Source: Mariniflexile fucanivorans (GTDB taxonomy: Bacteria; Bacteroidota; Bacteroidia; Flavobacteriales; Flavobacteriaceae). Taken from it: a stretch of 64,000 bases of DNA. The first letter of the stretch is position 1, and each line of letters begins with the position of its first letter. The stretch spans positions 124,001-188,000 of the forward strand of contig NZ_SLUP01000006.1 of assembly GCF_004341235.1 (NCBI RefSeq), written 5' to 3'. Shown one piece after another: positions 50,820 through 58,964 of this stretch. The notes beneath the pieces are model-generated. The model was not told the origin of the DNA and ran no database searches. It saw only the letters and a list, made by a program, of their open reading frames with translations. The position numbers and the translations under genes are program-made.

Positions 50820-50869
50820 ATTATATTTTTAATTGAGTGAAAGTTCTCCCTTTGGGGTTAGGAGGCTTT
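50758..50869. repeat. Inverted pair of GC-rich repeats around the hisI start codon
   Basis: Arm 1 (50758-50790), inside hisI, reads AAAGCCCCCTCTAACTCC and so on; arm 2 (50844-50869), in the hisF-hisI gap, is its imperfect reverse complement (TTCTCCCTTTGGGG, GGAGGCTTT). Folded in the mRNA they form a long stem with the hisI ATG in the 53-nt loop. Arm 2 touches the hisF stop codon. Confidence 0.7.
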
Positions 50870-51623
50870 ACAATCGTACTTCTATATTGTGTTTTTTTAA
50901 TTCTTTTTTAAGTTCCGGAATAGGTATTTCACCAAAATGAAACACACTTGCAGCCAAGGCTGCATCTGCTTTTCCGTCTTTAAAGGTGTCTACAAAATGC
51001 TGCACATTACCAGCACCACCCGAGGCTATAATGGGGATGTTTAGCAAGGTTGAAAGTTTAGCTAACGCTTCATTTGCAAATCCGTTTTTAGTACCATCAT
51101 GATTCATCGATGTGAACAAAATTTCACCAGCTCCACGTTGCTCTACCTCTTTTGCCCATTCAAATAAATCGATATCTGTTGGTATACTACCGCCAGCTAA
51201 ATGTACTTTCCAATTCCCATTAACTTCTTTAGCATCAATGGCTACTACTACACATTGACTTCCAAATTTGTCAGCCAATTCATTCACCAATTCAGGTCTT
51301 TTTACTGCGGAAGAATTGATAGATACTTTATCTGCACCACAATGCAACAAGGCGTCTACATGCTCAACAGATGAAATACCACCACCTACTGTAAACGGAA
51401 TATTTACTTGTTCTGCTACATGCAAAACCATATCTAAAGTGGTTGCTCTTGCTTCCAAAGTTGCCGAAATATCGAGGAAAACTAATTCATCTGCACCCAT
51501 ATCGGCGTATTGCTTAGCAAGTTCAACGGGGTCGCCAGCGTCACGTAAATCTACAAAATTAACACCTTTTACGGTGCGTCCGTTTTTAATATCTAAACAA
51601 GGAATGATTCGTTTGGTAAGCAT
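50868..51623 (-). CDS. hisF: Imidazole glycerol phosphate synthase, cyclase subunit
   Basis: The 251-residue (beta/alpha)8 barrel enzyme combines PRFAR with ammonia from HisH to give imidazole glycerol phosphate and AICAR. Marks are [17 protein letters not shown] near the N-terminus with catalytic Asp, [24 protein letters not shown], and [12 protein letters not shown] with the second catalytic Asp, followed by IIASGGAG. Three bp separate it from hisA. It partners HisH, encoded farther upstream in the operon. Confidence 0.95.
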   Translation of the reverse strand: MLTKRIIPCLDIKNGRTVKGVNFVDLRDAGDPVELAKQYADMGADELVFLDISATLEARATTLDMVLHVAEQVNIPFTVGGGISSVEHVDALLHCGADKVSINSSAVKRPELVNELADKFGSQCVVVAIDAKEVNGNWKVHLAGGSIPTDIDLFEWAKEVEQRGAGEILFTSMNHDGTKNGFANEALAKLSTLLNIPIIASGGAGNVQHFVDTFKDGKADAALAASVFHFGEIPIPELKKELKKHNIEVRL

Positions 51624-51626
51624 ATT

Positions 51627-52361
51627 TTATACAAATTTTTCAAGTTGTTTTAAGCTGATTCGGTTTTCATAGATAGCTTTTCCTATAATAACACCTTCAC
51701 AACCCAGGTCTTTTAGAATAGGTAATTCCGAAATATCAGAAATACCTCCAGACGCTATTAATTTAATGGATTGACCACTATTTCCATGACTACACTCAGA
51801 TATAATTTGCTGATATAATTCTACTGAAGGCCCTTCAAGCATCCCATCTTTTGAAATATCGGTACAAATAACATACTGAATACTTTTCTTTTGATAGTCT
51901 TTAATAAATGGAATTACATCTTCTTTACTTTGTTCCATCCATCCACTTATAGAAACTTTTCCATTATCACTATCAGCTCCCAGAATAATTTTGGCAGCAC
52001 CATATTTTGATATCCAGCCCTCAAATGTTTTTGGATCTTTTACAGCAATACTACCACCCGTGATTTGTTTTGCACCAGAATTAAAGGCAATATGTAAATC
52101 TTCATTAGTTTTTAAACCACCTCCAAAATCGATTTTTAAGCTCGTTTTAGATGAAATTTGCTCAAGAACTTTATAATTTACAATATGCTGCGCTTTCGCT
52201 CCATCCAAATCTACTAAATGTAAATATTCAATACCCGAAGCTTCAAACATTTTAGCAACTTCAAGCGGATTTTCATTATAGATTTTTTTTGTGTCGTAAT
52301 CGCCTTTGGTTAAACGCACACATTTTCCATCTATGATATCTATTGCTGGTATTATTCTCAT
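51627..52361 (-). CDS. hisA: Phosphoribosylformimino-5-aminoimidazole carboxamide ribotide isomerase
   Basis: The 244-residue barrel enzyme isomerises ProFAR to PRFAR. Family motifs: [55 protein letters not shown] with the catalytic Asp pair, and [14 protein letters not shown]. Length is normal. It follows the small GIY-YIG gene (43-bp gap) and precedes hisF. Confidence 0.95.
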   Translation of the reverse strand: MRIIPAIDIIDGKCVRLTKGDYDTKKIYNENPLEVAKMFEASGIEYLHLVDLDGAKAQHIVNYKVLEQISSKTSLKIDFGGGLKTNEDLHIAFNSGAKQITGGSIAVKDPKTFEGWISKYGAAKIILGADSDNGKVSISGWMEQSKEDVIPFIKDYQKKSIQYVICTDISKDGMLEGPSVELYQQIISECSHGNSGQSIKLIASGGISDISELPILKDLGCEGVIIGKAIYENRISLKQLEKFV

Positions 52362-52379
52362 TGATTAACTTGTTAATCA

Positions 52380-52400
52380 ACCCTGAATTTATTTCAGGGT
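52380..52400. repeat. Hairpin between the GIY-YIG gene and hisA
   Basis: ACCCTGAA (52380-52387) pairs with TTCAGGGT (52393-52400) over a 5-nt loop. A T-tract follows only on the plus strand, so it is not a terminator for the his operon. The CTGAA/TTCAG core also appears in the hairpin at 52701-52721 on the other side of the GIY-YIG gene. Confidence 0.65.
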
Positions 52401-52404
52401 CTTT

Positions 52405-52683
52405 TTATATTTCTAATGTTTTTAATTCAGGATTTGACATTCTTACCAAATTCCATTTCCATTCTTTATGCCAATTCTTTAATTGCTTTTCTCGGTTTCT
52501 TCCTAAAATACTACTATTAAAGATTTCAAAATAAATCAAATCAAAAACAAAATATTTTTTTGTGAAATTTGACCCATTTCCTGATTTATGTTGAGTCATT
52601 CGTTTTTTTATATCACAAGTATAGCCAACATAAAGAAATTTTCTGTTTTTATCAGATAATATGTAACAATAATGACTCAACAT
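52405..52683 (-). CDS. Small GIY-YIG endonuclease domain protein
   Basis: The 92-residue single-domain protein has CYILSDKN (the GIY position), KFLYVGYTCDIKKRMTQHKSG (the YIG position plus a conserved Arg and His), and GRNREKQLKNWHKEWK with the conserved Glu. It belongs to the UvrC/YhbQ-like GIY-YIG superfamily found as stray small genes in Flavobacteriaceae. It interrupts the his operon between hisH and hisA, flanked by hairpins at 52380-52400 and 52701-52721. Whether it moves as a homing-like element is inference. Confidence 0.85.
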   Translation of the reverse strand: MLSHYCYILSDKNRKFLYVGYTCDIKKRMTQHKSGNGSNFTKKYFVFDLIYFEIFNSSILGRNREKQLKNWHKEWKWNLVRMSNPELKTLEI

Positions 52684-52700
52684 TAAAAATTTCGTTCAAA

Positions 52701-52735
52701 ATTCTGAAACAAGTTCAGAATGGCTCTAAAGAGCC
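52701..52735. repeat. Two hairpins between hisH and the GIY-YIG gene
   Basis: ATTCTGAA (52701-52708) pairs with TTCAGAAT (52714-52721); directly adjacent, GGCTCT (52722-52727) pairs with AGAGCC (52730-52735). The second overlaps the hisH stop codon. The first has the same CTGAA/TTCAG core as the hairpin at 52380-52400. Confidence 0.65.
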
Positions 52736-53307
52736 AAAAAATTCTTCAAAATTTGTTCTCCTGCTAAACTACTCTTTTCTGGGTGAAATTGAACACCGTA
52801 AAAGTTTTTATGTTGTAGTGCAGATGCGTAATTCAAACCATAATCGGTTGTAGCGATAGTTTCTTCGCAATGTTCGGCGTAATAGCTATGCACTAAATAC
52901 ATATATTCATTTTCTTTGATGCCTTTGAACAAATCTGATTTCAACTCTTTAATAACATTCCAACCCATTTGAGGGACTTTCACATTATTATCAAAACGTT
53001 TTACATTGGTTTTAAAAACACCCAAACCTTTAGTGTTTCCTTCTTCGGTATATTCACAAAGTAATTGCATACCTAAACAAATACCCAAAACAGGTTGTTT
53101 TAATTGAGGAATCAACACATCTAAGCCCGTTTCTTTAAGCATATTCATTGCAGAACTTGCTTCACCTACTCCTGGAAAAATAATTTTATCGGCAGCTAAA
53201 ATTTCTTCTGGACTATCAGACAAAATAGCGTCAATTCCTAAACGTTTAAAAGCAAATTGAATACTTTTTATATTTCCAGCTCCGTAATTAATTATAACTA
53301 ATTTCAA
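52726..53307 (-). CDS. hisH: Imidazole glycerol phosphate synthase, glutamine amidotransferase subunit
   Basis: The 193-residue class I glutaminase supplies ammonia to HisF. The catalytic triad is visible: nucleophile Cys77 in GICLGMQLL, His175 and Glu177 in GVQFHPEKS. YGAGN near the N-terminus and the oxyanion PGVGEA are present. Length is normal. It is separated from hisB by 68 bp containing a perfect 16-bp palindrome. Confidence 0.95.
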   Translation of the reverse strand: MKLVIINYGAGNIKSIQFAFKRLGIDAILSDSPEEILAADKIIFPGVGEASSAMNMLKETGLDVLIPQLKQPVLGICLGMQLLCEYTEEGNTKGLGVFKTNVKRFDNNVKVPQMGWNVIKELKSDLFKGIKENEYMYLVHSYYAEHCEETIATTDYGLNYASALQHKNFYGVQFHPEKSSLAGEQILKNFLAL

Positions 53308-53323
53308 TTGATTTTTGATTAAC

Positions 53324-53362
53324 GATTTTAGATTTACGATTTCAATTCGTAAATCTAAAATC
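53324..53362. repeat. 16-bp perfect palindrome in the hisB-hisH gap
   Basis: GATTTTAGATTTACGA (53324-53339) pairs with its complement at 53347-53362 over a 7-nt loop. It would form a stable hairpin in the his mRNA upstream of hisH. Confidence 0.7.
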
Positions 53363-53375
53363 TAGATTCGTAAAT

Positions 53376-54509
53376 TTAAAGCATTCCTTTTGTACTAGGT
53401 AAAAACATTTTGTTAGCATCTCTTTTTACAGCCATTTTCATAGCTTTTGCAAAAGCTTTAAAAATGCCTTCTATTTTGTGATGCTCGTTTGTACCTTCCG
53501 CTTTGATGTTTAAATTACATTTTGCACCATCAGTAAACGATTTAAATAAGTGATAAAACATTTCGGTTGGCATATCCCCTATTTTTTCACGTTTAAATTT
53601 GGCATCCCATTCTAACCAGTTTCTGCCACCAAAATCGACTGCCACTTGTGCTAAACAATCGTCCATAGGTAAACAAAAACCGTAACGTTCAATGCCTAAT
53701 TTATTTCCTAAAGCTTTGTTGAATAATTCGCCTAGAGCAATCATGGTATCTTCAATGGTGTGATGTTCATCTACATTTAAATCGCCATTCACTTTCACCG
53801 TTAAATCCATAGCGCCATGACGCCCAATTTGATCAAGCATATGGTCGAAAAAAGACAAGCCTGTATGAATATCATTTTTACCAGAACCATCTAAATTTAA
53901 TTTTATATAAATCTGAGTTTCATTAGTGTTACGTGTTATTTCTTGAACTCTATCTTCAAGCTTTAAAAAATTGTAAATTTCTTCCCAATCGTTGCTTTCA
54001 AGAGCTATATAAGGATCTAATTCTTCTCGCTTAACCGTAATTTCATTAGTTCCTAAATGGGTTTCATCATTAATAAAAATCCCTTTAGAACCTAGATTTT
54101 TTGCTAATTCAACATCTGTAAGTCTGTCTCCTATTACAAAAGAATTTTTTAAATCGTAATGGTTGGTAAAAAATTTAGTTAATAAACCAGTGTTTGGTTT
54201 ACGGGTTGGCGCATTGTCTTTTGCATACGTTTCATCAATGTAAACTTCTTTAAATTCAATACCTTCATTTCTGAATGTGTTCAATACAAAGTTGTGAATA
54301 GGCCAAAATTTTTCTGATGGATTATCAGGTGTTCCCAACCCATCTTGGTTTGTAACCATGATAATTTCATAATCCAATTCCTTGCAAATTTTACTTAGAA
54401 ATTGAAATACTTTAGGGTAAAATATAAGTTTTTCAAAAGAATCTACTTGCTCATCTGCAGGTTCTTTAATTAATGTACCATCACGGTCTATAAATAATAC
54501 TTTCTTCAT
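53376..54509 (-). CDS. hisB: Bifunctional histidinol-phosphatase / imidazoleglycerol-phosphate dehydratase
   Basis: The 377-residue protein begins with a HAD-family phosphatase ([12 protein letters not shown], nucleophile Asp8 and acid Asp10, and [10 protein letters not shown] near residue 125). It is followed by the dehydratase domain with [13 protein letters not shown] and [16 protein letters not shown], the latter containing the His/Glu metal ligands. The fused form is the enterobacterial-type arrangement. Its start overlaps the hisC stop by 1 bp. Confidence 0.95.
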   Translation of the reverse strand: MKKVLFIDRDGTLIKEPADEQVDSFEKLIFYPKVFQFLSKICKELDYEIIMVTNQDGLGTPDNPSEKFWPIHNFVLNTFRNEGIEFKEVYIDETYAKDNAPTRKPNTGLLTKFFTNHYDLKNSFVIGDRLTDVELAKNLGSKGIFINDETHLGTNEITVKREELDPYIALESNDWEEIYNFLKLEDRVQEITRNTNETQIYIKLNLDGSGKNDIHTGLSFFDHMLDQIGRHGAMDLTVKVNGDLNVDEHHTIEDTMIALGELFNKALGNKLGIERYGFCLPMDDCLAQVAVDFGGRNWLEWDAKFKREKIGDMPTEMFYHLFKSFTDGAKCNLNIKAEGTNEHHKIEGIFKAFAKAMKMAVKRDANKMFLPSTKGML

Positions 54510-55543
54510 TAGATAGATTTTAAGGTATCTATTAATATTTTATTTTCTTTGGAAGTTCCTATTGTTAAACGTAAGGTGTTTTCACAACCCGGTTGTGTCG
54601 TTCTGTTACGAATAACAATGCCTTTTTCAATAAGTTGATTGTAACGTTTATTAGCATCATCCACTTTAACTAACACAAAATTAGCATCCGATGGATAAAT
54701 TTTTGAAATATATCTGACAGATTTTAATTCTGCAACCATAGCTTCACGTTCTTTTAAAATATCAACTATTTGATTACTTGCTAAATCTTTGATAGAAAGT
54801 AATTCAATCGCTTTTTTCTGCGTTAATTCGTTGATGTTATAAGGTGGTTTTATAGTATTTAAAACCGTTATAATTTCTTCGGAAGCATAACAAATTCCTA
54901 AACGAATTCCTGCCATGGCATAAGCTTTTGATAAGGTTTGCGATATGATTAAATTAGGAAATTCGTTTAATCGTGTTAACCAACTTTTTTCTGTTGAAAA
55001 ATCAATATAGGCTTCATCAATAACCACAATGCCTTTAAAATTGGACACCATTTTTTCAATAGCTCCGGTTGTAAAACTATTACCTGATGGGTTGTTTGGC
55101 GAACAAATAAAAAGCAGTTTGCTATGGGCATCGGCACTATTTAAAATAGCTTCAACTTTAGGTTCAAATGCTTCATCTAAATTTAATTTTTTAATGGCGA
55201 TAGCATTCAAATTTGCAAGCACTTCGTACATACCATACGTTGGCGGTAAAATAACCACGTTATCTTCATTTGGCTCGCAAAACGCTCTGTAAATTAAATC
55301 TAAAACTTCATCGCTTCCATTTCCTAAAAGGATGTTTTTTGCTGAAACACCTTTAATTTCAGAAAGAATTGCTTTCAATTTGCTTTGATGCGGATCTGGA
55401 TAACGATTTACGCCGTTTTCAAACGGATTTTCGTTAGCATCTAAAAACACCATATTATCGGTCACACCTTGAAACTCATCACGTGCGGAAGAATATGGTT
55501 TTAATGCCTTTATGGTTGGGCGAATTAAATCTTGTATGTTCAT
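54509..55543 (-). CDS. hisC: Histidinol-phosphate aminotransferase
   Basis: The 344-residue PLP-dependent fold type I aminotransferase converts imidazole acetol phosphate to L-histidinol phosphate with glutamate. Motifs: [40 protein letters not shown], and PLP lysine about 206 in [16 protein letters not shown]. One base overlaps the hisB start. Confidence 0.95.
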   Translation of the reverse strand: MNIQDLIRPTIKALKPYSSARDEFQGVTDNMVFLDANENPFENGVNRYPDPHQSKLKAILSEIKGVSAKNILLGNGSDEVLDLIYRAFCEPNEDNVVILPPTYGMYEVLANLNAIAIKKLNLDEAFEPKVEAILNSADAHSKLLFICSPNNPSGNSFTTGAIEKMVSNFKGIVVIDEAYIDFSTEKSWLTRLNEFPNLIISQTLSKAYAMAGIRLGICYASEEIITVLNTIKPPYNINELTQKKAIELLSIKDLASNQIVDILKEREAMVAELKSVRYISKIYPSDANFVLVKVDDANKRYNQLIEKGIVIRNRTTQPGCENTLRLTIGTSKENKILIDTLKSI

Positions 55544-55556
55544 AATAATCTTTGAA

Positions 55557-56867
55557 CTATTTTTTTGAGATTCTTGCTTTCGCAGGAATTAAATCCTTTA
55601 ATCGTATTGAAACTGCATTTTTATGCGCTTGCAACCCTTCCGCTTCTGCCATAAGTTCAATAGTTTCACCAATATTCAAAATGCCTTCTTTTGATATTTT
55701 TTGAAACGTCATACTTTTTGAAAAACTATCTAAATTTACGCCAGAATAGGCTTTTGAAAACCCATTGGTTGGTAAGGTATGATTGGTTCCTGAAGCATAA
55801 TCACCAGCACTTTCTGGCGTATAATCGCCTATAAAAACTGAGCCTGCATTAGCAATATTGTTCACATAAAAATCTTCATTTTGTGAACAAATAATGAAAT
55901 GTTCTGGACCGTATTCATTTATTAAATCGAGTGCAATTTCATCATTTTCAACATAAATTAATTTTGAATTAGCTATGGATTTTTCCGCAATCGCTTTACG
56001 CGGAAGTTCATTAAGTTGTTTTTCAACTTCTTCTGAAACATCATTAATTATAGCTTGAGATGTTGAAACTAAAATAACTTGACTGTCTGTTCCATGCTCC
56101 GCTTGACTTAACAAATCTGAAGCAATGTATGAAGCATTGGCGCTTTCATCTGCAACTACTAACAATTCACTGGGTCCTGCTGGCATATCGATAGCAACAC
56201 CATGTTTCGTAGCCAATTGCTTAGCTACTGTTACAAATTGATTTCCAGGTCCGAAAATTTTATATACCTGCGGAATGGTTTCCGTTCCAAACGTTAAACC
56301 TGCAATAGCTTGAATACCACCTACTTTTATAATTTTAGTCACACCACATAAATGGGCTGTAAATAATATTTCGGGGGCTAAATCACCTTGTTTATTTGGT
56401 GGTGAGCACAAAACAATCTCTTTAGAACCTGCTATTTGTGCTGGAACCGCCAACATTAAAACCGTTGAAAATAAGGGTGCAGTACCTCCAGGAATATACA
56501 AGCCGACCTTCTGAATGGCGCGTTTTTCTTGCCAACATTGTACACCTTTGGTTGTTTCAACTTCAATTTTAGCAGTTTTTTGCGCTATATGAAAAACTTC
56601 TATATTATTTTTTGCTTTTTTTATAGCCTTTTGAAGATTTTCGGGAACTTTAGCAATAGCTTGTTGAATTTCTTCAGAAGTCACAATATTAGACTCTAAA
56701 GAAATACCATCAAATTTTAATGTATATGTTTTTATAGCAGCATCGCCGTTTTTAGAAACATCATCAAATATTTGAATAACTGTAGCTTCAATATCTCCAA
56801 CAGTTTGTGTAGGTCGTTTTAAAACTTGACGCCATTCGTTTTTATTTGGATTTTTAATTATTTGCAT
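55557..56867 (-). CDS. hisD: Histidinol dehydrogenase
   Basis: The Zn-dependent 436-residue enzyme oxidises L-histidinol to L-histidine in two steps with 2 NAD+. Family motifs: VGLYIPGGTAPLFSTVLMLAVPA, KIFGPGNQFVTVAKQLA, IDMPAGPSELLVVAD, AEHGTDSQ (Zn ligand His), and YGPEHFI with the catalytic His. Start at 56867 is preferred over 56900 because it begins at a conserved MQIIKNP. The C-terminal IPAKARISKK tail coincides with a palindrome (55570-55589), so it appears added by a repeat; the conserved core ends at AHKNAVSIRLKDL. Confidence 0.95.
   Translation of the reverse strand: MQIIKNPNKNEWRQVLKRPTQTVGDIEATVIQIFDDVSKNGDAAIKTYTLKFDGISLESNIVTSEEIQQAIAKVPENLQKAIKKAKNNIEVFHIAQKTAKIEVETTKGVQCWQEKRAIQKVGLYIPGGTAPLFSTVLMLAVPAQIAGSKEIVLCSPPNKQGDLAPEILFTAHLCGVTKIIKVGGIQAIAGLTFGTETIPQVYKIFGPGNQFVTVAKQLATKHGVAIDMPAGPSELLVVADESANASYIASDLLSQAEHGTDSQVILVSTSQAIINDVSEEVEKQLNELPRKAIAEKSIANSKLIYVENDEIALDLINEYGPEHFIICSQNEDFYVNNIANAGSVFIGDYTPESAGDYASGTNHTLPTNGFSKAYSGVNLDSFSKSMTFQKISKEGILNIGETIELMAEAEGLQAHKNAVSIRLKDLIPAKARISKK
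55570..55589. repeat. Short palindrome within the 3' end of hisD
   Basis: ATTCTTGC (55570-55577) pairs with GCAGGAAT (55582-55589), one G-T pair, loop TTTC. The same hairpin with perfect pairing is at 61027-61046. It encodes the last residues of HisD. Confidence 0.65.
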
Positions 56868-56903
56868 CTTCTTTATTGTTGAATCGTTGAATCGTTTCAT
56901 AGC

Positions 56904-56937
56904 TTAATCGTTAACAAACTAAAACATCAACGATTAA
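56904..56937. repeat. Inverted repeat in the hisG-hisD gap
   Basis: TTAATCGTT (56904-56912) and AACGATTAA (56929-56937) form a 9-bp stem with a 16-nt loop. Similar GTTTAATCGTT strings occur at the leuC-leuD gap and at 63849-63860, so this may be a small repeated motif. Confidence 0.5.
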
Positions 56938-56951
56938 ACACATAAATTCTT

Positions 56952-57809
56952 TTAAAGCACCATTTTTTCAATAGGACACACTAAAATACCTTGCGCACCT
57001 TTGGCCTTCAAATCGTCTATAACATCCCAAAACGCATTTTTGCTGATTACTGAGTGTATTGAACTCCAACCTGCTTCTGCAAGTGGTAAAACCGTTGGGC
57101 TTTTCATTCCTGGCAACACATTAATGATGTCTTGAACTTTGTCATTTGGCGCATTAAGTAATACGTATTTAGACTCTCTTCCTCGTAAAACAGATTTAAT
57201 TCTAAACTGAATTTTATCTAAAATGGCTTGTTTTTCAGCATCTAAAATTGGGGAAACTGCTAAAACCGCTTCCGATTTTAATATCATTTCAACCTCTTTT
57301 AAATTGTTTTTAAATAAGGTGCTTCCGCTTGAAACAATATCAACAATAGCATCGGCTAGTCCAATATTTGGTGCTATTTCAACCGAACCGTTAATAATAT
57401 GAAGGTTTGCCGTAACACCTTGAGCATCTAAAAAATTCTGAACTGTATATGGATATGACGTTGCAATGCGCTTACCATCTAAATCTTTTATACTTTTATA
57501 ATCCATGGTTTTTGGCACCGCTACGCAAACACGACACGAAGAAAAACCTAATTTTTCTGCGATGTTTATACCGTTTCCTTTTTCAATTAAAACATTTTCA
57601 CCAATAATAGCGGCATCTACAACGCCATCTTTTAAATATTGAGGAATGTCGCCATTTCTTAAATAGAAAACTTCTACAGGAAAATTTCTTGCGGATGCTT
57701 TTAATTGATCGATGCCATTATCAATAGAAATACCAATATCTTTTAGTAATTCCATAGATTCGTCGTGTAAACGACCTGATTTTTGTACTGCAATTCTTAA
57801 TGTACTCAT
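56952..57809 (-). CDS. hisG: ATP phosphoribosyltransferase (long form)
   Basis: The first enzyme of histidine synthesis joins ATP and PRPP. The 285-residue protein is the long form with a C-terminal ACT-like regulatory domain (about 210-285), where feedback by histidine is expected. Motifs: LRIAVQKSGRLHDESM, GENVLIEKGNG, and ADAIVDIVSSGSTL near 160. The start at 57809 (MSTLRI) is chosen because the longer ORF from 57878 would begin within the attenuator terminator. It opens the his operon and lies just downstream of the leader and attenuator. Confidence 0.95.
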   Translation of the reverse strand: MSTLRIAVQKSGRLHDESMELLKDIGISIDNGIDQLKASARNFPVEVFYLRNGDIPQYLKDGVVDAAIIGENVLIEKGNGINIAEKLGFSSCRVCVAVPKTMDYKSIKDLDGKRIATSYPYTVQNFLDAQGVTANLHIINGSVEIAPNIGLADAIVDIVSSGSTLFKNNLKEVEMILKSEAVLAVSPILDAEKQAILDKIQFRIKSVLRGRESKYVLLNAPNDKVQDIINVLPGMKSPTVLPLAEAGWSSIHSVISKNAFWDVIDDLKAKGAQGILVCPIEKMVL

Positions 57810-57857
57810 TGTCTTGTTTTTATGAGTTTGAAACAATCTAATTGGATTAAAAATTAA

Positions 57858-57886
57858 AAACCCGTTTGATTGTCTCAAACGGGTTT
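57858..57886 (-). terminator. Attenuator terminator of the his operon
   Basis: On the minus strand AAACCCGTTTGA (arm at 57875-57886 in plus coordinates) pairs with TCAAACGGGTTT (57858-57869) across a 5-nt loop. A T-rich tail (TTTTTAATTTTT) follows, so this is an intrinsic terminator placed between the leader peptide and hisG. Confidence 0.85.
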
Positions 57887-57933
57887 ATAAAAATATGTTG
57901 ATTTTATTCAATACATCTTCACTTCGCTTGAGA
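57873..57933 (-). promoter_or_regulatory. Antiterminator pairing region of the his attenuator
   Basis: On the minus strand TCTCAAGCG (plus 57925-57933), lying within the 3' end of the leader peptide, can pair with CGTTTGAGA (plus 57873-57881), which includes much of the 5' arm of the terminator: 9 bp with one G-U. Formation would block the terminator. A ribosome completing the leader would cover TCTCAAGCG and let the terminator form. Confidence 0.7.
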
Positions 57934-57975
57934 GCAAATTTGAAAATGATGATGATGAAATTGAATAAAGTTCAT
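57919..57975 (-). CDS. his operon leader peptide
   Basis: This 18-residue ORF (MNFIQFHHHHFQICSQAK) contains four consecutive His codons (all CAT), followed by the antiterminator arm and a terminator upstream of hisG. This is the classic transcription-attenuation layout: when charged tRNA-His is scarce the ribosome stalls at the His codons, the antiterminator forms, and the operon is transcribed. The peptide itself is not expected to have a function. A candidate promoter lies 22-53 bp upstream. Confidence 0.85.
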   Translation of the reverse strand: MNFIQFHHHHFQICSQAK

Positions 57976-57996
57976 TTTTTTTGTTTTTTACTTTCG

Positions 57997-58028
57997 CAAA
58001 TATCATAAATTATGGTGGATTATTCCAA
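57997..58028 (-). promoter_or_regulatory. Candidate promoter of the his operon
   Basis: On the minus strand TTG (plus 58026-58028) is followed after 21 bp by GATATTTG (plus 57997-58004), one mismatch from TAnnTTTG. Transcription would start some 15 bp before the leader peptide. Confidence 0.5.
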
Positions 58029-58136
58029 ATAAATATAACAAATCTTATGAGTATTAGATATAATATATATTTAAGTAAAAATAATTAGCTATAATTCAAA
58101 ATATCTTTAAAATTTCTGAATTATTTTTTCTATTCA

Positions 58137-58952
58137 CTATTGATTTCCTAAAATAATAGGCAAGCCACTATCACCCGAACCAATAACTATAACTTTGCTG
58201 TTTGGAGATTCTGCTAATTTCATTGTAGCGTCAATACCTTTGTCTTGTAAAATTTTATCGGTTAAAGAAGCACTTAAAATTCTGTTAGATTCCGCTTTAC
58301 CTTCTGCTTCAATAATTACTTTTTCAGCTTCTTTAGATGCAGTCACCAATCTAAATTCATATTCTAATGATTCTTGCTCTTGTTTCAATTTACGTTCAAT
58401 AGCATCTTTAATGGTAGATGGTAGTGTTACATCGCGCACTAAAACTTCATTTAATTGAATATATTGAGCACCAACAATTTTTTTGGTTTCTTCAAAAATT
58501 TCTTGTTGAATAGCATCTCTTTTACTAGAGTATAATTGTTCTGGCGTGTAACGACCAACAACACTACGAGCTGCTGAACGAATAGCGGGAAGCAATACAC
58601 GCTCTTTATACATCTCACTTTTTTCTTGATGCAACTTCCCTAAATTTTGATAATCTGGTTGAAACCAAACAGAGGCTTCTAACTTAATATCTAACCCATT
58701 TGAAGATAAAACATTCATTTTCTCTAATATTTCCTGTTGTCTTACTTCATAAACAAAAACTTTGTTCCAAGGTGCCACTATATGAAAACCTTCTCCTAAA
58801 GCGGGCTCATCAATTACAACACCTTCGCCAAAGGTTTTGAATAATACGCCTGCTTCACCCGAGCCTATAGTTACGGCAGATTTTGCTAATATTACAATTA
58901 AAATGATGGCCCCAATGATTACAGGGAATGCTACTTTTGGTAATTTTTCCAT
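58137..58952 (-). CDS. Prohibitin-like SPFH-domain membrane protein
   Basis: The 271-residue protein has a single N-terminal membrane helix (FPVIIGAIILIVILA), then an SPFH/Band 7 domain with GVLFKTFG, GEGFHIVAPWN, ERVLLPAIRSAARSVVGRYTPEQLY, and a long C-terminal coiled coil (about 165-225). This is the prohibitin layout; such proteins form ring assemblies in the membrane and often bind FtsH-type proteases. It lies 12 bp downstream of the VWA-type gene, probably co-transcribed. Confidence 0.85.
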   Translation of the reverse strand: MEKLPKVAFPVIIGAIILIVILAKSAVTIGSGEAGVLFKTFGEGVVIDEPALGEGFHIVAPWNKVFVYEVRQQEILEKMNVLSSNGLDIKLEASVWFQPDYQNLGKLHQEKSEMYKERVLLPAIRSAARSVVGRYTPEQLYSSKRDAIQQEIFEETKKIVGAQYIQLNEVLVRDVTLPSTIKDAIERKLKQEQESLEYEFRLVTASKEAEKVIIEAEGKAESNRILSASLTDKILQDKGIDATMKLAESPNSKVIVIGSGDSGLPIILGNQ

Positions 58953-58964
58953 TTATAAATTTAT

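Noticed and set aside
52380-52400. Terminator inside the his operon
   Set aside because: The T-tract follows the hairpin only on the plus strand, whereas the operon is transcribed on the minus strand.
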